Counted from the stretch's first letter, positions 1 to 8,641 are shown. The stretch: DNA of 38,135 nucleotides from an uncultured Reyranella sp. (GCA_937919085.1 CALFRN010000522.1:1-38135); one strand, 5' to 3'. The notes: a model not told the origin generated them from the sequence alone. Numbers and translations: made by a program.

Positions 1-104
1 CCGGTCTGCTCGTGCTTCTTGAAGTTCGTGTAGGGATGCAGGTGGTGGGCGATATCCCGCGAGGCATTGGAATTGCCGCGAAAGCTGCGTGAAACGTCGT
101 TCAT
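1..104 (-). CDS. class III aminotransferase, N-terminal fragment (partial)
   Basis: Only the first 34 codons are in the window; the gene continues beyond base 1. The ATG at 104-102 begins MNDVSRSFRGNS and runs into an HHLHPYTNFKKHEQTG segment. A short variable head followed by HLHPYTN..KHE is the usual N-terminus of PLP-dependent class III (omega-type) aminotransferases, which move an amino group between an amine or amino acid and a keto acid in the cytoplasm. The fold-type and PLP-lysine regions are not visible, so the substrate cannot be judged. It is divergent from the peptide ABC importer at 295, with about 190 bases between the two starts, so shared regulation is possible. The call rests on this short motif only. 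Confidence 0.6.
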   Translation of the reverse strand, partial: MNDVSRSFRGNSNASRDIAHHLHPYTNFKKHEQT

Positions 105-294
105 GACCGCACCTACCCAAATGAAATGTGGCGCTACACTAGCCCGCTTCAGGCCTATGTCCATCCCATCCCACCATGCAAATTTCTTGTCCAATTGACG
201 GGCGTTCGGCGCCGGTGCACCGTCCCCGGCAAATGCGTCCGCGCATGGTCTGATGGGGGAAGCCACCCGGCCAGGATGGGCGGAGGCAGCCACA

Positions 295-1920
295 ATGGGG
301 TTACATATGAATATGAGTTTCCGGTATTCCTTCGCATTGGCAGCCGTCATGTGCGCAGGCCTTTCGATGGCGGCGACGGCGGATGCCAAGACGTTCAGGT
401 GGGCCAATTCGGGCGATGTGAGCTCGATGGACCCCTATGCCCGCCAGGAGACCTTTCTCCTGACCTTCAACTCGAACATCTACGAGCCGCTGATCCGCCG
501 CGACAAGGACCTGAAGCTCGAGCCGGCGCTGGCGACGAAGTGGGGCCAGAGCGACCCGACTACTTGGTTCTTCGATATCCGCCCCGGCGTGAAGTTCCAC
601 GACGGCACGCCGCTCACCGCCGATGACGTGGTGTTTTCGCTCAATCGGGCCAATGGACCCGGCTCGAACATGGGCAGCAACTTCGTTTCCGTGAAGGAGA
701 TCAAGAAGGTCGGCGACTCGCGCGTTGAAGTCACGACCAAGTACCCGGACCCGCTGCTTGCCGACAAGTGGGCGGCTCTGGGCATCATGTCGAAGGCATG
801 GGCGGAGAAGAACAATGCCCAGAACTCCGCCGACATGACCAAGAACGAGGAGAACTTCGCCACCCGCAACGCCATGGGCACGGGCCCGTTCATGCTCAAG
901 GAGCGTCGCGCCGGTGAAAAGACGATCTTGGTCAACAATCCGAACTGGTGGGACAAGCCCACCCACAATCTGACCGAGGTGATCTTCACGCCGGTGTCCA
1001 ATCCCGCGACCCGCGTGGCGGCGCTCAAGGCCGGCGACATCGACATGACCTACGAGGTTCCGCCGGCGGATACCGAGAGCCTCAAGAAGGAAGCCGACGT
1101 CAAGGTGCTGGAAGGGCCGGAGACGCGCGTCGTCTTCCTCGGCTTCGACCAGGAACGGCCCGAGCTTCTCGAGTCGAACGTCAAGGGCAAGAATCCGTTC
1201 AAGGACAAGCGCGTACGCGAGGCCATCCATCGCTCGATCGACGTCGATGCGATCAAGCGTACCGTCATGCGTGGCCAGTCGTTCCCGACCAACCTGATGG
1301 TGGCGCCGGGCATCAATGGCTACAACAAGAGTCTCGACAAGCGGCCGGCGCTGCTCAAGCCGGAGGAAGCCAAGAAGCTGCTCGCCGACGCGGGCTATCC
1401 CAACGGCTTCGAAGTCGGCCTCGACTGTCCCAACGACCGCTACGTCAACGACGAGAAGATCTGTCAGGCTGTGGTGGCCATGCTGGCCAAGATCGGCGTC
1501 AAGGTGAACCTGCTGGCGCAGACGCGCAGCAAGTACTTCGCCAAGATCCTGCGCAAATCGGACCTCAAGCCGGGTGATACCAGCTTCTACATGCTGGGCT
1601 GGTCGCCGGCGCAGACCTATGACGTGCACAATGTCTTCGAGGCGCTGATCCAGACACCGAACCCGGCGACGAAGAAGGGCCAGTTCAACGCCGGCGGCTA
1701 CTCGAATCCGAAGCTCGATGCGCTTGCCGACAAGATCGAGCAGGAGACCGACAAGGCCAAGCGCGATGCCATGATCGCCGAGGCCACCAAGCTCTATGTC
1801 GACGACTTCGGCTATATCCCCCTGCATCAGCAGGCGGTGGTGTGGGCGGCGCGCAAGAATATCGATCTCGTGCAGCCGGCCGACAACAGCTTTCCGCTGC
1901 GCTTCGTGACGGTAAAGTAG
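295..1920 (+). CDS. peptide-type ABC transporter substrate-binding protein (family 5)
   Basis: Periplasmic solute-binding protein of the DppA/OppA type, 541 residues, the usual family length. The ATG at 295 is chosen because GGAGG at 282-286 lies 8 bases upstream; a frame from 253 is also open but lacks a site. A Sec signal peptide (FALAAVMCAGLSMAATADA) ends near residue 31. The mature protein shows family-5 features: RWANSGDVSSMDPY at its start, a PTTWFFDIRPGVKFHDGTPLTADDVVFS stretch in two parts near residues 85-110, and KDKRVREAIHRSID near 300. It probably captures di- or oligopeptides or acylated amino acids and delivers them to the permeases encoded next. A strong stem-loop follows the stop codon and may let this gene be expressed above the rest of the operon. 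The ligand is unknown. Confidence 0.93.
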   Translation: MGLHMNMSFRYSFALAAVMCAGLSMAATADAKTFRWANSGDVSSMDPYARQETFLLTFNSNIYEPLIRRDKDLKLEPALATKWGQSDPTTWFFDIRPGVKFHDGTPLTADDVVFSLNRANGPGSNMGSNFVSVKEIKKVGDSRVEVTTKYPDPLLADKWAALGIMSKAWAEKNNAQNSADMTKNEENFATRNAMGTGPFMLKERRAGEKTILVNNPNWWDKPTHNLTEVIFTPVSNPATRVAALKAGDIDMTYEVPPADTESLKKEADVKVLEGPETRVVFLGFDQERPELLESNVKGKNPFKDKRVREAIHRSIDVDAIKRTVMRGQSFPTNLMVAPGINGYNKSLDKRPALLKPEEAKKLLADAGYPNGFEVGLDCPNDRYVNDEKICQAVVAMLAKIGVKVNLLAQTRSKYFAKILRKSDLKPGDTSFYMLGWSPAQTYDVHNVFEALIQTPNPATKKGQFNAGGYSNPKLDALADKIEQETDKAKRDAMIAEATKLYVDDFGYIPLHQQAVVWAARKNIDLVQPADNSFPLRFVTVK

Positions 1921-1944
1921 CCGTCCAGAGACCGCCGAACGGAT

Positions 1945-1979
1945 CGGCCCCGGCTGCGCACGAGATGCGACCGGGGCCG
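1945..1979 (+). other. GC-rich intercistronic stem-loop after the binding-protein gene
   Basis: CGGCCCCGG at 1945-1953 pairs perfectly with CCGGGGCCG at 1971-1979. Inside the loop CGCA and TGCG can form a second short stem. It lies 24 bases after the binding-protein stop and 54 bases before the first permease start. Only a poor T-run follows (TTCCGTTT), so it looks more like a partial terminator or an mRNA 3'-end stabiliser than a full stop. Such elements commonly set binding protein above permease expression in ABC operons. Confidence 0.5.
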
Positions 1980-2033
1980 GTTCCGTTTCAGTATCAATCC
2001 TGCTAGGGCTGCCGCTGGCCCAACAATCATCAG

Positions 2034-3026
2034 ATGCTTGCCTTCATCCTCCGCCGCCTGTTGCAATCCATCGCCGTTCTCCTGACGGTAGGGCTGGTTG
2101 CCTTCTCGCTGTTTCGCTACGTCGGCGATCCGATCAACGCCATGGTCGGGCAGGACACCTCGATGGAGGATCGCGAGGCATTGCGCGAAAAGCTCGGTCT
2201 GAACGATCCGGCGCCGATCCAGTTCTTCCATTTCATCGTCAACGCCGCGCAAGGCAAATTCGGCCTGTCCTACCGCACGTCCGAGCCGGTCGGCCGGCTG
2301 ATCGCCGAGCGGATACCGGCCACCCTCGAGCTCTCGTTCTGCGCCGCGGTGTTCGCGCTTTTCGTCGGCGTGCCGATGGGTGTTTACACAGGCCTCTACC
2401 CGCGGCACTGGTCGAGCCGGTTGTTCCAGGCGGTATCGCTTATCGGCATCTCGCTGCCGACATTCCTGATCGGCATCCTGCTGATTCTGGTCTTTGCCGT
2501 ATGGCTGCGGTTGCTGCCGTCGTTCGGGCGCGGCGACACCGTGATGATCGGCTGGTGGTCGACCGGTTTCCTGACCTGGTCGGGTCTGAAGGCGCTGATC
2601 CTGCCGTCTATCACGCTCGGGATGTTCCAACTCACTCTGCTCATGCGCCTGGTGCGCTCCGAAATGCTCGAGGTGATGCGGGCCGACTACATCAAGTTCG
2701 CTCGCGCCCGCGGCCTCACCAACCGCGCGATCAACTTCGGCCACGCGCTGAAGAACACCCTGGTCCCGGTGATCACGGTCACCGGCCTGCAACTCGGCGC
2801 CCTGATCGCCTTTGCCATCGTGACCGAGACGGTGTTTGCCTGGCCCGGCGTCGGGCAGCTGTTCATCCAGTCCGTCCAGTTCTCCGACGTGCCCGTGATG
2901 GCCGCCTATCTGCTGCTGATCGGCCTGCTGTTCGTCCTGATCAATCTTGCGGTCGATCTGCTCTATTTCGTCGTCGATCCGCGGCTGCGCAGCCAGGGCG
3001 GCTCGGCCCGCGTGGCGGGGCACTGA
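2034..3026 (+). CDS. peptide-type ABC transporter permease, DppB-like
   Basis: Inner-membrane permease of the DppB/OppB type, 330 residues. It opens with MLAFILRRLLQSIAVLLTVGLVAF in pieces, the standard first membrane helix, followed by a periplasmic loop containing GDP and LREKLGLNDPAPIQFFHF. The cytoplasmic coupling (EAA-type) loop reads MLEVMRADYIKFARARGL near residues 210-227, and TVFAWPGVGQL near 270 is typical of the family. It would pair with the DppC-like subunit to form the channel. The ATG at 2034 has no strong Shine-Dalgarno sequence, but it gives the normal family N-terminus. The next gene starts 2 bases after its stop codon, which indicates one transcript and probably coupled translation. 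Confidence 0.93.
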   Translation: MLAFILRRLLQSIAVLLTVGLVAFSLFRYVGDPINAMVGQDTSMEDREALREKLGLNDPAPIQFFHFIVNAAQGKFGLSYRTSEPVGRLIAERIPATLELSFCAAVFALFVGVPMGVYTGLYPRHWSSRLFQAVSLIGISLPTFLIGILLILVFAVWLRLLPSFGRGDTVMIGWWSTGFLTWSGLKALILPSITLGMFQLTLLMRLVRSEMLEVMRADYIKFARARGLTNRAINFGHALKNTLVPVITVTGLQLGALIAFAIVTETVFAWPGVGQLFIQSVQFSDVPVMAAYLLLIGLLFVLINLAVDLLYFVVDPRLRSQGGSARVAGH

Positions 3027-3027
3027 G

Positions 3028-3963
3028 ATGGCGGCTCGGTCGGGCTTCTCGGGGTGGCTTCACCGCGCGTCGGACAGCGATGTCTGGTGGAGCTTCAAGT
3101 CCTCGCCGATGACCGTTGCTGCTGCCGTCGCGACCGTCCTGATCGTGGCGATTGCGTTCCTCTCGCCGGTGCTGGCGCCCCATACGCCGTTCGACCCGGC
3201 GACGCTCAACCTCATCGACGGTCTCAAGCCGCCGGCGATGCTGTCCAGCGACGGCGACTGGACTTTTCCGCTCGGCACCGACGACCAGGGCAGGGACGTG
3301 CTGTCTTCGATCATGTATGGCACCCGCCTGTCGCTGGCCGTGGGCTTCGCGTCGGTTGTCGTGGCGATGGTTCTTGGCATCGGGCTCGGCCTGGTCAGCG
3401 GCTATTTCGGCGGCGCGATCGATGCAGTCATCATGCGCATCGCCGACGTCCAGCTCACCTTTCCGGCGATCCTGGTCGCGCTGCTGATCGACGGCATCGT
3501 GCGCAGCGCCATTTCGGTACAGCGTCACGACGAGATCGCGCTGTTCGTCATCGTGGGCGCGATCGGCCTGTCGTTCTGGGTGCAGTACGCGCGCACGGTC
3601 CGCGGTTCGGTGATGGTCGAGAAGAACAAGGAATATGTCCAGGCCGCACGGGTGATCGGCCTGCCGCCGCTGCTCATCATGGTGCGCCACGTGCTGCCCA
3701 ACGTCACCGGGCCGGTGCTGGTCATCGCCACGATCAACCTCGGCCTCGCCATCATCACCGAGGCGACGCTGTCGTTCCTGGGCGTCGGGCTGCCGCCGAC
3801 GGAGCCGTCCCTTGGAACCCTCATCCGCCTTGGCAACGAGGTGCTGCAGTCGGGTGACTGGTGGATCACGGTGTTCCCCGGGGCCACGCTGGCGGCGCTG
3901 GTGCTGGCGGTGAACCTGCTGGGCGACTGGTTGCGCGACGCTCTCAATCCCAAGCTGCGTTGA
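3028..3963 (+). CDS. peptide-type ABC transporter permease, DppC-like
   Basis: Second inner-membrane permease, 311 residues from ATG 3028, one base after the preceding TGA. Typical DppC features: an N-terminal cytoplasmic tail before the first helix (TVAAAVATVLIVAIAFLSPV), FPLGTDDQGRDVLSSIMYGTR near residue 90, the coupling loop KEYVQAARVIGLPPL near 200, and TEATLSFLGVGLPPTEPSLG near 250. It pairs with the DppB-like subunit. The frame is open further upstream inside the previous gene, but that start would add a non-family sequence. The ATPase gene begins 14 bases after its stop. Confidence 0.93.
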   Translation: MAARSGFSGWLHRASDSDVWWSFKSSPMTVAAAVATVLIVAIAFLSPVLAPHTPFDPATLNLIDGLKPPAMLSSDGDWTFPLGTDDQGRDVLSSIMYGTRLSLAVGFASVVVAMVLGIGLGLVSGYFGGAIDAVIMRIADVQLTFPAILVALLIDGIVRSAISVQRHDEIALFVIVGAIGLSFWVQYARTVRGSVMVEKNKEYVQAARVIGLPPLLIMVRHVLPNVTGPVLVIATINLGLAIITEATLSFLGVGLPPTEPSLGTLIRLGNEVLQSGDWWITVFPGATLAALVLAVNLLGDWLRDALNPKLR

Positions 3964-3977
3964 GGTTGGGGACATAG

Positions 3978-5000
3978 ATGGCCGTCGCATCCAACAATCC
4001 GCCGCTGCTCGATGTCAGGAACCTCAGGGTCGAGTTTCCGACGCGCCGCGGCACCCTGGTGGCGGTCGACGACGTGTCGTTCGATATCGCGCCGGGTGAA
4101 GTGCTGGGCGTGGTGGGTGAATCCGGCGCCGGCAAGTCGCTGACCGGCAATGCCATCATAGGCCTGCTCGAGCCACCCGGGCGCATCGCCGGCGGCGAGA
4201 TCCGTCTCGAAGGCCGGCGCATCGACAATCTGCCCTACGAGGAGATGCGCAAGATCCGCGGTGCCCGGATCGGCGCCATTTTCCAGGACCCCCTGACCAG
4301 CCTCAATCCGCTCTATTCGGTGGGCCGCCAGCTCGTCGAGACGATCCGGACCCATCTGCCCGTGTCGATGCCCGAGGCGCGGACACGGGCGCTCGACCTC
4401 CTGAAGGAGGTCGGGATCCCGGGCGCCGAGAGCCGGCTCGACCATTATCCGCACCAGTTCTCGGGCGGCATGCGCCAACGTGTGGTGATCGCGCTGGCGC
4501 TGTGCGCCGGGCCGCGCCTGATCGTGGCCGACGAGCCCACGACGGCGCTCGACGTGTCGATCCAGGCCCAGATCATCGCTCTGCTGAAGCGGCTTTGCCG
4601 CGAGCATGGCACCGCGGTGATGTTGGTGACCCACGACATGGGCGTGATCGCCGAGACGGCCGATCGCGTTGCGGTGATGTACGCTGGCCGCATTGCTGAA
4701 ATCGGGCCGGTGCGCGACGTGGTGAAGAACGCCAAGCATCCCTATACCAAGGGGCTCATGGGCTCGATCCCGAACCTTGGCGTGCGCACGGAACGGCTGA
4801 CCCAGATCGACGGCGCCATGCCGCGGCTCACCGAGATTCCCGCGGGCTGTGCCTTCAACCCGCGCTGCGCCGGACGCGGCAGCCGATGCCTGTCCGAGCG
4901 ACCCGACCTCATGCCAGCGGGGACCGGCAGGGCCGCCTGCTGGCTGCACGACCGCGGCGGCGTCGGCCGGCCGCTGGCGAAGGAGACGATCGATGCCTGA
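3978..5000 (+). CDS. peptide-type ABC transporter ATP-binding protein, DppD-like
   Basis: Cytoplasmic ATPase of the importer, 340 residues, with GGGGA 5 bases before the ATG. Walker A is GESGAGKS at 47-54, the Q-loop glutamine is at 104 (IFQDPLTSLNP), the signature is SGGMRQR from 163, and Walker B with catalytic Glu is LIVADEP at 182-188. The C-terminal oligopeptide-type domain carries four cysteines (C-x5-C-x6-C-x16-C starting in AGCAFNPRC). This cysteine pattern is known in OppD/DppD proteins, where some bind an iron-sulfur cluster. It should pair with the DppF-like ATPase, whose start codon overlaps this gene's end by 8 bases. Confidence 0.95.
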   Translation: MAVASNNPPLLDVRNLRVEFPTRRGTLVAVDDVSFDIAPGEVLGVVGESGAGKSLTGNAIIGLLEPPGRIAGGEIRLEGRRIDNLPYEEMRKIRGARIGAIFQDPLTSLNPLYSVGRQLVETIRTHLPVSMPEARTRALDLLKEVGIPGAESRLDHYPHQFSGGMRQRVVIALALCAGPRLIVADEPTTALDVSIQAQIIALLKRLCREHGTAVMLVTHDMGVIAETADRVAVMYAGRIAEIGPVRDVVKNAKHPYTKGLMGSIPNLGVRTERLTQIDGAMPRLTEIPAGCAFNPRCAGRGSRCLSERPDLMPAGTGRAACWLHDRGGVGRPLAKETIDA

Positions 5001-6033
5001 CGGCGGCGGCGCGCAATTCGTCCGTCTTGCAGGGCTGAAGCGATACTTCGACGTCTCGGCGCCATGGCTGGTGCGGAAGATCGAAGGCAGGCCACGCCAG
5101 ATCGTCCAGGCGGTCGACGGCATCGACATCGAGATCGCCAGGGGCGAGACCTTCTCGCTGGTCGGCGAGTCAGGTTGTGGCAAGTCGACGGTCGCGCGCC
5201 TGGTCGTCGGTCTTTATCCGCCGACCGCCGGCACGATCGAGTTCGACGGCAACGACATGGCCGGCCGGCGCAGCCGATCGGATATGGCGGCACTCCGCCG
5301 GCGCATGCAGATGATCTTCCAGGACCCGTACGCCAGCCTCAATCCGCGCTGGCGCGTGTTCGATATCGTTGCAGAGCCGATCCGTGCCTTTGGCCTTTCG
5401 ACGGACAAGGCCGACCTGCAGAAGCGCGTCGAGGACCTGTTGCGCCAGGTGAAGCTGACGCCGGCCGACGGCCGCAAGTTTCCGCACGAGTTTTCGGGCG
5501 GTCAGCGCCAGCGCGTCTCGATCGCCCGGGCGCTTGCCAGCCAGCCGGAATTCCTGGTGTGCGACGAGCCGACCTCGGCGCTCGACGTGTCGGTCCAGGC
5601 GCAGATCCTGAACCTGATGGTCGACCTGCAGCGCCGCTTCGGCCTCACCTACCTGTTCATCTCGCACAACCTCGCAGTCGTCTATCACATCTCGACGCGC
5701 GTCGGGGTGATGTACCTAGGCCGCCTGGTCGAAGTGGCGCCCACCGAGACGCTCTTCACTCGGCCCAAGCATCCCTACACGCGGATGCTGCTCGACACGA
5801 TTCCCGACCTCGACATGACCGGCCGCCAGCGCAGCCCCGTTGCAGGCGAGGTGCCGAGCCCGCTCAACCCGCCGTTCGGCTGCACCTTCCATCCGCGCTG
5901 CCCCTTTGCCAACGACCGCTGCAAGACCGAGCGGCCGAAGGCGCTTTCGATCGAGGGGGGCACCGTGAGCTGCCACGCGATCGAAGAGGGGCGCCTGGCG
6001 GTCGACGAGCGGAGCTACACGGCCAACAGCTGA
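4993..6033 (+). CDS. peptide-type ABC transporter ATP-binding protein, DppF-like
   Basis: Second ATPase, 346 residues from ATG 4993, which overlaps the end of the DppD-like gene. The start gives MPDGGGAQFVRLAGLKRYFD, the usual DppF opening. Motifs in order: Walker A GESGCGKST, Q-loop MIFQDPYASLNPRW, signature SGGQRQRVSIARAL, Walker B FLVCDEPTSALD, and switch His in FISHNLAVV. The tail contains the cysteine cluster FGCTFHPRCPF..RC..C as in its partner. With the binding protein and two permeases this completes an importer; all five subunits are present and intact. A 115-base gap with a candidate promoter separates it from the M20 gene. Confidence 0.95.
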   Translation: MPDGGGAQFVRLAGLKRYFDVSAPWLVRKIEGRPRQIVQAVDGIDIEIARGETFSLVGESGCGKSTVARLVVGLYPPTAGTIEFDGNDMAGRRSRSDMAALRRRMQMIFQDPYASLNPRWRVFDIVAEPIRAFGLSTDKADLQKRVEDLLRQVKLTPADGRKFPHEFSGGQRQRVSIARALASQPEFLVCDEPTSALDVSVQAQILNLMVDLQRRFGLTYLFISHNLAVVYHISTRVGVMYLGRLVEVAPTETLFTRPKHPYTRMLLDTIPDLDMTGRQRSPVAGEVPSPLNPPFGCTFHPRCPFANDRCKTERPKALSIEGGTVSCHAIEEGRLAVDERSYTANS

Positions 6034-6060
6034 CGGCGCGGCGCTTTTCCTGGCCAGGCC

Positions 6061-6084
6061 GTGATGTGCGTAGGCGCATATCAC
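6061..6084. promoter_or_regulatory. operator-like inverted repeat upstream of the M20 gene
   Basis: GTGATGTGCG at 6061-6070 and CGCATATCAC at 6075-6084 are inverted copies that match at 9 of 10 positions, separated by 4 bases. The dyad ends 6 bases before a good -35 element (TTGACC, 6091). That position fits an activator or upstream repressor site. No regulator gene lies nearby, so the binding protein is unknown. Confidence 0.4.
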
Positions 6085-6090
6085 GTGCGC

Positions 6091-6118
6091 TTGACCCATG
6101 GCGGTGCTCCCGTACGAT
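6091..6118 (+). promoter_or_regulatory. candidate sigma-70 promoter for the M20 amidohydrolase
   Basis: TTGACC at 6091-6096 and TACGAT at 6113-6118 are separated by 16 bases. Transcription would begin near 6125 and leave a leader of about 24 bases before the ATG at 6149. If real, the hydrolase can be transcribed independently of the ABC importer. Confidence 0.45.
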
Positions 6119-6148
6119 CCGCGCTCTGAATTTTATGGAGATTCCCGG

Positions 6149-7342
6149 ATGCCGGTCATTAACCGCATTGCCTCGTTTCACAAGGACATGACCGCCTGGC
6201 GGCATGACATCCACAGCCATCCGGAAACAGCTTTCGAAGAAGTGCGCACGGCCGACGTCGTTGCCGAGAAGCTGAAGTCGTTCGGTCTTGAAGTTCATCG
6301 CGGCCTGGCCAAGACTGGCGTGGTGGGCGTGCTGCGCGCGGGCACGTCGAAGCGGGCGATCGGGCTGCGTGCCGACATGGACGCGCTCGATGTCCACGAG
6401 ACCAACCAGTTCGACCACAAATCTACGATCCCGGGCAAGATGCACGCCTGCGGCCATGACGGTCACACCGTGATGCTGCTGGGGGCCGCGAAATACCTGT
6501 CCGAAACGAAGAACTTCGACGGCACGGTCTACTTCATCTTCCAGCCGGCCGAGGAAAACGAAGGCGGCGGGCGCGTCATGGTGGAAGAGGGACTGTTCGA
6601 AAAGTTCCCAGTCGAAGGCGTCTACGGCATGCATAACATTCCGGGTATTCCGGTCGGTAAGTTTGCCGTTCGGCCCGGCCCGATGATGGCCGCCTACGAT
6701 ATCTTCGAAGTCGTGGTGAAGGGTGTCGGCGCTCACGGCGCCATGCCGCATCACGGCATTGACCCGGTTGTGGTCGGTGCGCACATCGTGACGGCACTGC
6801 AGTCGATCGTGGCACGTAACGTCGATCCGATGGACACCGCCGTGGTCTCCACGACGCAGATTCATGCTGGCGACACCTGGAACGTGATCCCGCAGGAATG
6901 CGTGCTGCGCGGCACGGTCCGCACTTTCAAGAAGCCGGTGCAGGACATGATCGAGAAGCAGATCGAGAAGATCGCCCGCAACGTCGCAGCCGGGTTCGGC
7001 GCCGAAGTCGCCAAGTGGCGCTACGAGCGGCGCTATCCCGCCACCGTGAACAGCGTCCAGGAGACCGAGTTTGCCGCCCACGCAGCATCGGCGCTGGTCG
7101 GTCTCGACAACGTCAATCGCAATCCGACGCCCGCCATGGGCAGTGAGGATTTTGCTTGGATGCTTCTCAAGCGGCCGGGTTGCTATATCTGGATCGGCAA
7201 TGGCGACGGCGAAGGCAGTTGCATGGTCCACAATCCGGGCTACGACTTCAACGACGAGATCCTGCCGATCGGGGCCTCGTACTGGGCAACCCTGGTCGAG
7301 CAGCAGCTTGCCCGTGAGGCCGTGTCGCGGGCGGCGGACTAG
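6149..7342 (+). CDS. M20-family amidohydrolase (hippurate hydrolase / N-acyl-amino-acid hydrolase type)
   Basis: Cytoplasmic metal-dependent amidohydrolase, 397 residues, the usual length for HipO/AmaA-like enzymes, which split N-acyl amino acids into acid and amino acid. The ATG at 6149 has GGAG 8 bases upstream; an earlier in-frame ATG at 6098 lacks one and would start inside the promoter. Metal-site residues are visible: MHACGHDGH at 98-106 (Cys101, His103), the Glu pair in FQPAEE near 135-136, His162 in YGMHNIPG, and the C-terminal GSEDFAWML and MVHNPGYDFND segments. It lies just downstream of a complete peptide importer on the same strand, so the imported ligand may be an acylated amino acid or peptide. 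The exact substrate is not readable from sequence. Confidence 0.9.
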   Translation: MPVINRIASFHKDMTAWRHDIHSHPETAFEEVRTADVVAEKLKSFGLEVHRGLAKTGVVGVLRAGTSKRAIGLRADMDALDVHETNQFDHKSTIPGKMHACGHDGHTVMLLGAAKYLSETKNFDGTVYFIFQPAEENEGGGRVMVEEGLFEKFPVEGVYGMHNIPGIPVGKFAVRPGPMMAAYDIFEVVVKGVGAHGAMPHHGIDPVVVGAHIVTALQSIVARNVDPMDTAVVSTTQIHAGDTWNVIPQECVLRGTVRTFKKPVQDMIEKQIEKIARNVAAGFGAEVAKWRYERRYPATVNSVQETEFAAHAASALVGLDNVNRNPTPAMGSEDFAWMLLKRPGCYIWIGNGDGEGSCMVHNPGYDFNDEILPIGASYWATLVEQQLAREAVSRAAD

Positions 7343-7380
7343 GCGCCGACTATTCGTCGATACGAGGCCAGTGCTTTTCG

Positions 7381-8235
7381 ATGGCGCATCCCTACCGGCA
7401 TGAACGGATAGGTCTGGCGACGATCCATTCCAAGGAGCTCGCGGTATCGCCACCGTTTCGGCGTCTTCTGGGTGCGCAGATCGTGGTCGCACCCAATGTC
7501 GATACCGACAGTCTGGGCACCTTCTCGGGGGAAGTGCCTCGCCCGGCCCCGGTGCTTGAGACCTGTTCGATCAAGGCGGAACTCGCCTTCCGGACCCTCG
7601 ACGTCGATTGCGCAATCGCTAGCGAAGGCAGCTACGGTCCAATAGATCGCTTGCCGCTCAATCCCGCCGGCGTCGAGATCATGGCCTTTGTCGACCGCCG
7701 TCGCGGCGTGCGGGTGATCGAAACCCTCGTGACGCACCGCACGAACTGGCGCCTGATGCGGTTCAAGGCCGGCGACCCCGGCGTACCGCAAGCCGTCAAA
7801 GCGCTGGGATTTCCCGACTACGGCGTCTTCGTGATCTGCAACAGTGACGGCAGCCAGCCGGTCAAGGAACTCACCTGCCTGGATGAAGTTGTGTCGGCTG
7901 TCGACCGCGAGGCGAATCGTTCGGAGGACGGCCTTGCCACGGTGATTGCCGATATGCGCGCGCATCGCAATCCGATGCGGATGAAGGTGTTGCGCGCGCT
8001 GTCCTGGAAGCTTGCCAGGCGGCTGCAGCGGCTCTGTCCGAAATGTCATGCGCCGGGTTTCGGCCATGTCACGTCGCGCCGAGGCCTGCCCTGTGAGGAT
8101 TGCGGCGATGCCACGCAGTGGGTCGACTTCGAGATCGACGGTTGTTCGGCCTGCGGCCACGCGGCAGCCCGGCCTCGCAAGGACGGCCGCAGGACCGCCT
8201 CGAAGCTCTCCTGCGTCACCTGCCGCGACGCTTAG
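7381..8235 (+). CDS. DUF6671-family protein with C-terminal double zinc-ribbon
   Basis: A 284-residue protein of unknown function that I recognise as DUF6671-like. The N-terminal part carries family-type stretches: ATIHSKELAVSPPFRRLLGA near 13-32, VAPNVDTDSLGTFSGEVPRP near 36-55, and IASEGSYGP near 79-87. The C-terminus has four CxxC pairs at Cys219/222, 238/241, 255/258 and 278/281, embedded in CPKCHAPGFG, CEDCG, CSACGHAAARPRKDGR and CVTC, which predicts two zinc-binding sites. No catalytic motif is evident. The start at 7381 matches the family N-terminus, but no strong Shine-Dalgarno sequence is visible. Its stop overlaps that of the convergent GNAT pseudogene by 2 bases. Confidence 0.8.
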   Translation: MAHPYRHERIGLATIHSKELAVSPPFRRLLGAQIVVAPNVDTDSLGTFSGEVPRPAPVLETCSIKAELAFRTLDVDCAIASEGSYGPIDRLPLNPAGVEIMAFVDRRRGVRVIETLVTHRTNWRLMRFKAGDPGVPQAVKALGFPDYGVFVICNSDGSQPVKELTCLDEVVSAVDREANRSEDGLATVIADMRAHRNPMRMKVLRALSWKLARRLQRLCPKCHAPGFGHVTSRRGLPCEDCGDATQWVDFEIDGCSACGHAAARPRKDGRRTASKLSCVTCRDA

Positions 8236-8641
8236 TCGGCGACGGCGGGCGCTGGTCGCACCTTCGTCATGAAGATGCCCGCGGTGCCGGGCGGGTCGCA
8301 GGGAATGCGGCCGAATTCGTGCCAGCCGTGACGCACATAGAAGCCGGGCGCCTGAAAGCTGATGGTGTAGAGCACTGCCGAGCGACAGCCGCGCCGTGCG
8401 CCTTCATCCTCTGCCGGCACAGCAGGCGACCGGCGAGGTCGTGGCCGCGCAAGTCATTCGGCAGATAGACCAGGTCGAGGAACAGCAGACCGAGCGAGGC
8501 CCGTCCCAATATGCCGCCGAGCGTTTGCCGTCCGCATCTTGCGCCAGCACGGCAAGCTGAATTTCCAGGCTCAGCAGGTTTGGGCAATATTTCTGTCACG
8601 TCGGGAGACGCCCGCTGAGAGATCCGGCAGTCTCTTTTCAT
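8232..8641 (-). pseudogene. GNAT-family N-acetyltransferase, frameshifted remnant
   Basis: Three reading frames of the minus strand together spell a GNAT acetyltransferase. A head piece (SPDVTEILP) precedes about 8581. NLLSLEIQLAVLAQDADGKR follows in a second frame up to about 8521. LGGILGRASLGLLFLDLVYL and then PNDLRGHDLAGRLL continue in the head-piece frame to about 8415. AEDEGARRGCRSAVLYTISF, QAPGFYVRHGWHEFGRIPCD and a short tail finish in a third frame to the stop at 8232. The GHDLAGRLL segment is the acetyl-CoA pyrophosphate loop and QAPGFYVRHGW is the usual last motif. At least two single-base shifts are needed, and about ten residues seem missing near the first junction. No single frame gives a full domain, so it is probably dead unless the sequence is in error. 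Confidence 0.75.

Noticed and set aside
301-1827. Long open frame on the minus strand opposite the first binding-protein gene
   Set aside because: It is a codon-bias shadow of a GC-rich gene: His/Arg/Leu-rich, no family motif, no ribosome site, and it lies fully within a well-supported gene. Similar shadows at 3525-5183, 5864-7492 and 11698-13416 were rejected for the same reason.
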